Below are positions 1 to 7,380 of a stretch of DNA of 10,750 nucleotides, one piece after another. Both the position numbers and the translations under genes were made by a program. This DNA is from Auxenochlorella pyrenoidosa (Eukaryota; Chlorophyta; Trebouxiophyceae; Chlorellales; Chlorellaceae). The notes beneath the pieces were generated by a model. That model searched no databases and was not told where the DNA came from. It saw only the letters and a program-made list of their open reading frames with translations. Position 1 is the first letter of the stretch. Each line of letters begins with the position of its first letter. The stretch lies in the NCBI GenBank assembly GCA_001430745.1, contig KQ482066.1:306414-317163 (forward strand), given 5' to 3'.

Positions 1-1
1 C

Positions 2-3000
2 GTGCGCAGCATGCAGCCAGGCGCGCAGGAGCCGCCGCCGCTGGCCGGCCCCAAGATAGAGGAGGACCCGCTGCCCGTCCAACACGACCCGGCGGAGAAG
101 CTGGCCGGGCAGGTCAACTCGGTGGAGGCTGGCCGCGTGCATGGCTGGGCCTGCCTGAAGGGCGGCGCGGCGGCCGAGCTCACAGTCAGCGTGTATGTGG
201 ACGGCGTGCTGGCGGGGCGGGGCCAGGCCGGCCTGCCCACGCAGACGCCCGCTGTGCGGCGGCTGTGCCAGCTCGACAGCGGCGCGGGGGACAGCGCTGC
301 GGCGCAGGCGGGGCAGCCGCACCTGGGGCGCGAGGCCTCTGGCGTGGGCTTTGTCGTGCCGCTGCCGCCGCTGCCGCAGGGGCTGCACACGGTGAGGCCG
401 GGGCTGACCAGGGGCGGGCAATCTCAGAACGCCGCTCTGCTTGTCGTAGGGCCGCCCGCGCCAGTCATCCCTTGTCGCTGTGCCGTCTGCGACTGCCACC
501 ACGCAGACGCCCGGGCCGCCCTGCTTGATGTGTTCACCCCCCTGCCCCCCGCAGTTGCGCGTCTTTGTGGAGGCCCCCCCCTCGCTGGGCGCCTTCCGCC
601 AGGAGCTCAACCAGTCGCCGCTGCTGTTCCGCGAGTCGTCGGCCTCGCCCGACCAGGAGGAGCGCATCCGCCGCAAGGACGCCATCATACAGACGCGCAA
701 CGCGCAGGTGGGCACCGCCGCCGGGCGCCGGTGCCGGCGGGCTGCCCGCGTCTCATGCTGGGCGCCCCTGCGTGTGTTCCAAAGCGTGCCTGGCGCCGAG
801 GGCCCGCGCCGAGGGCAGGGCAGCATGCCGGGCGGCCCGCGTTGGAGCGCACCCGCAAGACCTTGCGTGGGCTGAGCCTGTCCGCCGAACTGGAAGGACG
901 GCCGGCATGCGCCTGCTGGAGACGCACACCCAAGGGAGGCCAGAAGGTGCCAGAGCAGCGGTGCAGGCCGCACCCTTCTGGGCCGCGGCTCTGCCCGCTG
1001 GTCCCACCCTGGCCCCGCCTCACCCTGCCCCACACCCTGCTGCCTCCCTGCGCTTGCTGCGCGCCGCAGGTGGCGTCCCTCTGGGAGGAGCTGCACACCA
1101 AGCAGCCGTGGCGGAATGCCATCTCGGCCGACAAACCCATCCGGCCCTTCCCCGAGGATGCTGAAGCGGAGCTGGCAGCGGCAGGCGTCCTCAAGCAGGG
1201 AGGTGGCGCCGGCGGCCGCCAGGGCGGCGGCAGCAGCGAGGGCAGCAGCGAGGGCAGCGGCAGCAGTGATGGCGGCGCCCAGGGCGGCGGCGGCAACAGC
1301 ACGCAGCGCCTGGTGGCCTTCATCGGCATCAACACGGGGCTGACGTCGCGGCCGCGCCGCGACATCCTGCGCCGCACCTGGGTGCCCGCGGGGGGGCTGG
1401 AGGCGATTGAGCGCGCGCACGGCGTGCGCATCCGCTTCTTTGTGGGCTACTCGCAGCAGCGGGGCGACCGGGTGGAGCAGGACCTGCAGGCAGAGATGAA
1501 GCAGGTGGGGGGTGGTGGTGTGTGGGAAGGGGAGGCCCGGGGCTTGAGCGCCCAAGGGGGGCGGGCGGGATGGGGGGGTTGGTTGCTGCGCGCAGGCGTC
1601 GCAAGACAGGGTGGGCATCGGCCAGGGCTGCAGGCATGGGGGGCAGGGTCTGCAGGCCTGCTGCCAGCTGGTGCAAGGCAAGCCGTGCCTGGCTGCTCCA
1701 TGCCGCTCTGCAACACCTTGCATGGGCACCCGCAGCCAAGCTGGTGGCAAGCGGCGCCCAGGTGCCATGCCGCGCAGCCTCAAGCGGGGCTTCCGCCTCA
1801 CACAAACGCCCCCCAGCCCTGCACCCTGCACCCTGCTCCGCGCCCCCACCGACACGCCCCACCCCCCACCCCCCCGGCAGTACGGCGACATGGAGCGGCT
1901 GGACGTGGTGGACGAGTACAACGAGCTGTCGCGCAAGACGGCGCGCCTCTTCTCCCACATGTCCGACACCGTGGTGGCCGACTTCTACTTCAAGATCGAC
2001 GACGACGTCGGTGAGAGAGGGGCGGGGGTGGGGTGAGGGTGGGGGGTGGGGGCGCGGTGAGGAGCGGCGCCCCTGTCGGGCTAAGAGGCAGGCCATAGGG
2101 CGAGCATGGGCTCGGGCTGTGCTGCGAAGCTGAGTGGGAGGATGCGGCGGGGCAGACTCTGCACGGCTTGTGGACAAAGAAGCATGTGTTGCCCACCAAG
2201 TCGAAGCCCTGCCCTCCCTGCCGCACCGCCGCCCCCCCCCCCCTCGCCCGGCATTCCTGGCCTGACCGCCCTGTACACCCACCCGCCCCGCCCTCCGCCC
2301 CCCGCCCGGCGCCATGCAGCCGTCAACATCCCGGCGCTGGCAGACTACCTGCGCGAGCGGCGAGCCAAGGGCAACCTGTACCTGGTGCGCCCCACGGGAG
2401 GTGGCCTGACGCCGCGCCTTTTGGTTGCTGGCCGTGGCAGCCAGGGGGCGCAACGATCAGCGTAGTGGGGGGCCGCATGGCCATCTTGCGCGCCGCCGGC
2501 TGTCGGAACGCTAGTTCAACCCCTGCAGCTGCAGCCTTCTAGCGCCAACCATTCGCTTCTTGTCCCCCACCCCCTGCAGGGCTGCATGAAGTCGGGGGAG
2601 GTGCTCACCGACAAGCGGTGGAAGTGGTGAGCCCGCCTGCGCTGCCCACAGGCGCTGCGCCCTGGGCGCTGCAAACACTCACGCGGGGCGTTGCACCCGG
2701 CTGTGGAGCCAACTGCATGCCTGCATGCCAGCGCTTGGGCTGCCGCCTCCTGCCCTACCCATAGCCGTGTCCCCCGCTGGTTCCCCCACCCCCCACCCCC
2801 ATCCCCACCCACCCAGGTATGAGCCGGAGCACTGGCGGTTCGGGGACCCCGCCGGCCGCGACACCAAGGTCAACTACATGCGCCACGCCAGCGGTGAGCC
2901 CGCCCTCCGTGCTCCCCCGCCGACCCGCCGGTGCACACTCATGAGGGGAGGGCCTCGCTGCTCCGGCAGCCAGCGCAGCAGCTTGCAGTGCCAACTGGGT

Positions 3001-4299
3001 GATGGCGGGTGGCGCCTGAGCGCTGCCCATCCGGTGAGCACTGACACCTGCCTCCCGCCCCACCCCCACCCACCCCCACCCCCCGGCCCCGCCCCTTCAG
3101 GCCAGATCTACGGCATGTCGCGCCCCGTGGCGCGCTACATCGCGCAGGTGCGCCCCGCCCCTGGCCCGCCTGCAGGCGCAGCCCGCTCTGCCCGTCCATT
3201 CCTGCCCAGCTGGCTGCCGCTCGCCAGCCGGATCACGGGCAGGTGCTTGGTGCGGTATTGCAGCCCCACCCGCATGTTTGGTGCTCCCCACTGTTGCAGT
3301 ATTGGCAAAATTTGTCCTTGCTGCTGCGCCATCCTGCCGCCTGCGGCGCCACCCCCGTGCCGAAGCAGCCGCCGCCGCCGATCCGCCTTCCGTTCCCCCC
3401 CCCGCAGAACGAGGCCATCCTGCACCGGTATGCCAACGAGGACGTGGCGGTGGGCTCCTGGCTAGTGGGGCTGGACGTCGAGTACGACAACCAGCGCCGC
3501 CTGTGCTGCGACACCGAGTGGAAGTGCACGCAGCAGGTGGGCGGGTGTGAAGGTCTCCCAAACCACCCGGCGAGGATTGGGAATGGGGCCTGAGAAGGCA
3601 CCCCCGCTTTCCCTGCCCTCGCTCTGGCATGCGGGGCACAGAGCCAACGAAACCCAGCCGCAAAGAGATTGCCCGCGGGGTGGGTGTGCCGCTCTGGGCC
3701 CCCACCCCTCCCATGCCATGTGGAGCAGAATCAACAGTCGTCCTGCACCTTCTCACCCTTTGCCCCTGGCCCCCACCCACCCATGCTCCCACCCACCCCT
3801 TGCAGAGCGGCCGTGACAACGTGTGCCTGGGCTTCAGCGAGAACCAGTGCGCGGGGCTGTGCCGGTCGGAGGAGCGGCTGGAGGGCATCTACCGCGACTG
3901 CATCGTGGACCCCTACTCGGCGGGTGCGCACCCCGCCACCTGCCAGCCTGGCCCTCGGGCAGGCGCAGCGGCCGGGCATGTGCTGCGCCTGCAGTGCGCA
4001 GTGCTTTCTGCAGCACCCGACAACCATGCTTGCTGCAGCCGCATGCTGCAGTGAGCCGCCCGTGCTAGGCCCGTCACGCCTGGCCACACACACCCACACA
4101 CACACCTCCCTACCCCCCCCTGCCTGCAGGCAAGAAGGGCAAGCTGCCGTGGTGGGGAGCCAGCGGCTGGGCCACGCGCGCGGGCACGGGGACGGCGGGC
4201 AGCACCGCGGGGCTGGCAGAAAGCAAGGACAAGGCAGATGACAGGAAGGAGGGGGAGGGGGATGGGAAGAAGGAGGAGGCCAAGGGCAAGGATGCCTAG
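2..4299 (+). CDS. GT31 beta-1,3-galactosyltransferase-like protein, 5' partial, 11 exons
   Basis: Exons: <2-391, 555-707, 1070-1504, 1881-2010, 2320-2384, 2580-2626, 2817-2893, 3101-3147, 3408-3536, 3806-3923, 4130-4299 (stop TAG 4297-4299). All phases agree and give 586 residues. Seen in sequence: an extra module at about residues 34-137, a charged coil-like stretch at about 163-192, a Gly/Ser linker at about 225-258, then a GT31 domain from about 259. The domain has GINTGLTSRPRRDILRRTW, the metal-binding DDD (about 366-368, in FKIDDDV), LYLGCMKSGEVL, KWYEPEHWRFGD, RHASGQIYGMSRPVARYI and the catalytic-region NEDVAVGSW (459-461). A Cys-rich tail follows (RLCCDTEWKC, NQCAGLCRSEERL), as in plant beta-1,3-galactosyltransferases, then a Lys/Glu-rich C-terminus. 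Family knowledge: Golgi type II enzymes using UDP-sugar and Mn2+, often building glycoprotein or arabinogalactan glycans; the acceptor here is unknown. The membrane anchor and true start should lie upstream. The exon 5 donor at 2385 was chosen because it restores the conserved LYL-GCMKSG junction. Confidence 0.9.
101..707 (+). other. N-terminal beta-sandwich-like module and coil of the GT31 protein (exons 1-2)
   Basis: This part of the GT31 protein precedes the catalytic domain and is not part of it. Exon 1 (from about 101) reads as a compact module with the landmarks GRVHGWACLKG, VYVDGVLAG, GVGFVVPLPPLPQGLHT and, after the first intron, LRVFVEA. The order GWA, VDG, GF, G-H-T resembles small beta-rich accessory modules that I recall from bacterial and algal carbohydrate-active proteins; this family match is inference. 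Exon 2 ends in a charged, probably helical stretch (EERIRRKDAIIQTRNAQ) that runs on into exon 3 (VASLWEELHTKQPW). The module could bind glycan or hold the enzyme in a complex. Confidence 0.55.
1201..1303 (+). repeat. Gly/Ser low-complexity linker in the GT31 exon 3
   Basis: Imperfect GGC/AGC-type codon repeats encode a Gly/Ser-rich stretch with repeated SSEG and GGG units (about residues 225-258). It separates the N-terminal module and coil from the catalytic GT31 domain and looks like a flexible stem. Confidence 0.8.
2019..2052 (+). other. Potential G-quadruplex just after a splice donor (GT31 intron 4)
   Basis: Eight bases after the GT donor at 2011 there are six runs of three or more G separated by loops of one to three bases, on the transcribed (sense) strand. 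This fits a G-quadruplex in DNA or pre-mRNA. A C-rich stretch at about 2222-2316, before the acceptor of the same intron, could pair with it instead. Confidence 0.6.
4084..4104 (+). repeat. CA-rich microsatellite in GT31 intron 10
   Basis: A short (CA)n tract broken by single extra C bases lies upstream of the pyrimidine tract and GCAG acceptor of the last GT31 intron. It is an ordinary simple repeat. Confidence 0.7.
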
Positions 4300-5137
4300 G
4301 GCGCCGCCCACCCAGCCCCAGCCCCGCCAGCTCCCTCGCCCCGCGCAGGGCGTGGGCAGCCCCGCGCACCAGCCCCCATGCCACCTGCTCTCGTGCACTC
4401 GACCCCTTGCTAGACACTTGCCCTGACGCTCCGCACTGCATGATTGACACGCTTCCCCTGCGCCACCGCCTGTACACTGTTTGGCCTGCCAGGGAAAAAA
4501 CCCGACCCCACTCTTTCATTTATCGCTGCCTTTGTTTGATCTTCACCTGGCCATGCCTGGACTGACGGCTGGAGTAAAAGGTGGAGCAGGAGAGCAAGGT
4601 CGTTGCTGAAGGGATGTGCAGGCGATACAGCTGTGGGCCAAGATATATTTTCCACGAGCGCAGCAAGGAGAGGGAAAATGCTGTGCATTCACAAGTGGAC
4701 TGACGACGCAGCAGGGGCTGCTTGCTGCTCTGCCGCCCGCCCAGCCGGATGCTCGCCAGCCTGCGGGGAGACAAACACACGACCACATTGCAGCGGGACA
4801 GTGCAAGGCGCATCTGGCGACGTGGCGTCCAGCGAGGGTGCACAAGCAGGGCCAAGTCCTGCAGCCCAGTGCACACTGTCCATGCACACGCGCTCCGCGC
4901 TGCCATGCTGCGCACCTTGTTCTCTGGTGATGTCAACACCAGCATGCTGCGTGGAGGCTGGCAGCCGTGCGCCGCTGCTGCCCCCGCCTCGGCCGCCACA
5001 AGCTGGGGCGCTGATGTGAGGAACTGCGCTCCCCCCGCCTGCTCCTCGGGTGCAGCCTGCCACAGGGCCGCACGTGCCTACAGCAAGGAAACCGCCAGTG
5101 TTAGTGCCATACCAGGCGGCAGAATCTGGTAGAGCAT
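4300..5137. other. Convergent intergenic / 3' UTR stretch
   Basis: This stretch lies between the GT31 stop (plus strand) and the CDF stop (minus strand), so it should hold both 3' untranslated regions. Several open frames of 90-160 codons cross it on both strands. None shows a recognisable motif or a sensible splice pattern, so I do not call a gene. I saw no clear TGTAA poly(A) element of the green-algal type in the GT31 direction; the nearest match is TGTAC at 4471-4475, about 172 bases after the stop. Confidence 0.6.
4471..4475 (+). terminator. Possible variant green-algal poly(A) signal (TGTAC)
   Basis: Green-algal nuclear genes commonly use TGTAA 10-20 bases before cleavage. TGTAC here differs by one base and lies downstream of the GT31 stop at a plausible distance. 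Weak evidence; cDNA ends would settle it. Confidence 0.2.
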
Positions 5138-6304
5138 CTATTTGCATCCGAAGAGCATGTGCGCCTCAATGGCAGCGGCAGCGCCAATCAGCAGTGCCAG
5201 CTGCGCTCAATCATGGCATGCACCCATACATGGCCCTGCTCCCCACCTGGGTGCGCGCAATGGCTGCCCAGCGGCCCATGAGGACCAGGGAGATGGCAAT
5301 GGCCGCCGCTGGGTCAACCCACCACCCAGCGCTGGCAGGCCAAAAGCGCAGCGCCGTTGCTGCCAGCATGGCGGCCAGGTTTGTGTCCCACTCCAGAGGA
5401 GCAGCTCCGGCAGGGCAGGCCTCTGGCTGCCAAGTGTCGGGGGCGCTGTCGAGCGGTTCATGCGCTGCTGGGCGGGCCAGGACGCTCGAGGCACTGTGCT
5501 GGAGGAACGCCACCCTGGCAGCAGCGCCGCCCGCCAGCAGGATGAGCAGCACAGCTGAGAGAACCAGCGGTGGCATCTGGCCTGCATGCGGGGGCTCGGC
5601 CTTGATGTCATCAAGTCTGTGGCCTGTGCACCGTACCCGCTGCAAAACAAACGCGTCAGCTGGTCCCCTCTGTAGCGTTGTTTGTGGTTGCGATGGCCAG
5701 CTGCTGTGCAACTGGCGTGCGCACCTGCTGCCAAGCCGGTGTACAGAGAAGCGCCAGCCAGTTGAGACACCACCAGGCAAGCCAGGGCCTGGACAGAGGC
5801 ACAGGCCAGCAGGATGACCGGCCGCAGGGTGCCACAGCCGAAGCGGCGCTCTGTGGACAGATGCGCATCTGGGCATCGCCACTGTGCTGCAACAAGGGCT
5901 GCCTTGGAGGCCAGGCCGACTGCACACCAGGTGACGGGCATCGAATGGCAGGGGTTGAAGGGTCGGTGGCGGGAACATCGGCTGCGCCTGCGCGCGCAGA
6001 TCTGGCAGGCCGTAGCGGCCTCCCACTTTGCAGTCATAGAAGCAGCCCATCCATCGAGGCGTTCGATTTATCTAAATGAATTTGTGGCAGGGTGGCACAG
6101 CAACGACTCGCCTGCAGAGTCTACCAGGCTGACGAGCACCGCTTTTGACGGCGCCACCAGCACCAGCGCTAGCGCCTTCAACGCAAGCAGAAGGCCGGCG
6201 ATCGCCCACTGCGCGCTGCTTTCCCAGTCAGCGTAAAAAGGGGGTCGCCGTGCAGCCCGAGGGCTAGCGGCCTCTGCCAGCAGGGGCGCTGCGGCGCTCT
6301 CCAT
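5138..6304 (-). CDS. Cation diffusion facilitator (CDF/MTP-type) metal transporter, short form without C-terminal domain
   Basis: Minus-strand exons: 6304-6112, 5919-5725, 5623-5247, 5200-5138 (stop TAG 5140-5138), giving 275 residues. Seen: six hydrophobic segments in CDF order. TM1 AQWAIAGLLLALKALALVLV; TM2 KAVLVSLVDSAVGLASKAAL; a loop PDAHLSTERRFG then GTLRP, where relatives have DPRYPxGxxRLEP; TM3 VILLACASVQALACLVVSQL; TM4 LVLSAVLLILLAGG; TM5 around WDTNLAAMLAATAL; TM6 WWVDPAAAIAISLVLMGRW (230-234 WWVDP is a CDF hallmark), then TQLALLIGAAAA. Family knowledge: CDFs are proton antiporters moving Zn2+, Mn2+ or similar ions out of the cytosol. Odd: DSAVG replaces the usual DxxxD of TM2, TM5 lacks a full [H/D]xxxD, and the cytosolic dimer domain is absent. 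The first intron needs a GC donor and the last is only 46 bases. The exon 3 start has an alternative acceptor in the same phase 42 bases further on. The ATG has a purine at -3 and G at +4. Confidence 0.75.
5201..5246 (-). other. Putative 46-base intron before the last CDF exon
   Basis: The donor CAG|GTGGGG (5246) and acceptor GCGCAG| (5201) join ARTQ to LALLIGAAAA, restoring the CDF motif after TM6 (relatives read like QIALLIG). If retained, the frame meets TGA at 5213-5211 after 12 further residues. The size is very small for this genome, where the other introns are 130-400 bases. Confidence 0.5.
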
Positions 6305-6458
6305 AGCCGCAACCTGACGCGAGATTCGGGAAACGGAACCGGCAACTCAACAAGGAGTGGGGCGTTTGGAATGTAGAGAAAGGTGCTCCTGGCAGATTCT
6401 GAAAATGCCACAGCGGGCGCAGCGAGGGAAAGAGGGGGCAAAAGCGGGCCACAAATGT

Positions 6459-6496
6459 GCCAGTGTTCATCACACAAGCCTGGGCCAGTGTTCATC
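6459..6496 (+). repeat. 13-bp direct repeat GCCAGTGTTCATC, two copies
   Basis: Identical copies lie at 6459-6471 and 6484-6496, offset 25 bases, about 155-190 bases upstream of the CDF start. They could be a duplicated regulator site or a small local duplication. Confidence 0.7.
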
Positions 6497-6933
6497 CGTG
6501 GTCATTCTGATACCGTGTGTGCGAGAGGCTCTTCACACGATGCCAACCTTTGCGTTCAACATGCATGGTGACAGCTTTGCATGTGCAAGCTTGCCGCAAG
6601 GCTCCCGTGTGGTGCCAGTGCATGATTCCCGCCTCCTTGCATTTGCCAAGGTTATATATTTCTTTTGTGCTGCTCCATGACCTGACTTGTCATGCAATCG
6701 TAAGCAAGCATGTCGCTTCCTAGGCCCAAGCACATGGGAGGCCGTCCTGCCTGTCGCAGAGGCTGTTGGAGGGCAGTCGTGCACATTTACCAACTTTTGG
6801 CTCTGAAACTATCCGGCTGCAAGGCGTGCTCATGTGCGGAACACCTGTTCTGGAATTGATATGGCTATTAGCCCATCCTTCGCCAGCCTGCGATAGTGGC
6901 CGGCATGGGCAGCAGCCATCGGGGTGTTCAGGT

Positions 6934-6960
6934 GGCACAGCGCTGTGCCGCATTGCGGCA
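6934..6960. repeat. Two overlapping perfect palindromes
   Basis: GGCACAGCGCTGTGCC (6934-6949) is a perfect 16-bp palindrome. Overlapping it, TGCCGCATTGCGGCA (6946-6960) has 7-bp arms around one central T. The second is matched by a similar palindrome at 7065-7079. Confidence 0.8.
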
Positions 6961-7063
6961 GTTTGACATTATGAGGAAGCCCTTCTTCTGCAGGTGCTCA
7001 TAGACAAGATCGACTCTGTTTAAACTGCCTGACTTTTTATCTGTCAGATGCTTCAGGCTCGGG

Positions 7064-7080
7064 ATGCCGCAAGGCGGCAT
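7064..7080. repeat. Hairpin palindrome ATGCCGC-AAG-GCGGCAT
   Basis: Perfect 7-bp arms flank a 3-base loop. Read on the minus strand, its inner 15 bases match the palindrome at 6946-6960 in 14 of 15 positions, so the two form an inverted pair around about 104 bases. Confidence 0.8.
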
Positions 7081-7380
7081 GCGCAGGCAGGGCCGCTGCC
7101 GGCACAAGCCCACTAGCTTGTGCGCCTCGTCGCAGCATGCAGTCTGGTGTTCTGATTAACAGCATACTACGGGCGCCAATTACCACATTTCCACGTAAGA
7201 AGAAGGAGCAGTGGGGTTTGGGCCCTCGTGGCGAAAGGGCAAACACCGAGGCCTGACTCCAGAGCTTGAAGTACTGTGGCTCTCACGGAGGGGTTCACCT
7301 CGTCGCACTGAATCGGCAGGACAGTAGAAACACAATTAGCCCGAGACAGCAGCCAGTCTACAGGCGGGAGCGGGAGTCGG

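Larger units (their letters stand above)
6305..7380. promoter_or_regulatory. Divergent intergenic region between the CDF and GT90 genes
   Basis: The two flanking genes are transcribed away from each other from ATG 6304 (minus) and ATG 7381 (plus), so this interval should carry both promoters and 5' untranslated regions. It is visibly less GC-rich than the genes. It holds a TATATA at 6653-6658 (too far from either ATG to assign), a 13-bp direct repeat, and paired palindromes. Small open frames occur on both strands (for example minus 7113-6928), but I find no recognisable gene. Confidence 0.55.

Noticed and set aside
2..2014. A single open frame of 670 codons on the plus strand
   Set aside because: It reads through introns; exons 2 and 4 of the GT31 gene are in other frames, and conserved motifs only join when spliced. 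The initial codon is GTG and probably internal to a longer protein.
2385..2400. Later donor GTGGCC at 2401 for GT31 exon 5
   Set aside because: It would end out of phase with the next exon and insert VRPTG into the conserved LYLGCMKSG motif; the GTGCGC donor at 2385 fits both phase and motif.
1329..2453. Long minus-strand open frame (374 codons) antisense to the GT31 gene
   Set aside because: Pro/Ala/Arg/His-rich shadow translation caused by high GC; no motifs, and it overlaps well-supported exons.
4603..5019. Plus-strand open frame in the convergent intergenic stretch
   Set aside because: Cys/Ala-rich without recognisable motifs, and it lies where both 3' UTRs are expected.
6653..6658. TATATA as a core promoter element
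   Set aside because: About 350 bases from the CDF ATG and 720 from the GT90 ATG, and symmetric, so it cannot be assigned to either gene.
7292..7301. GGTTCACCTC resembling a tRNA B box
   Set aside because: No matching A box and no cloverleaf stems around it.
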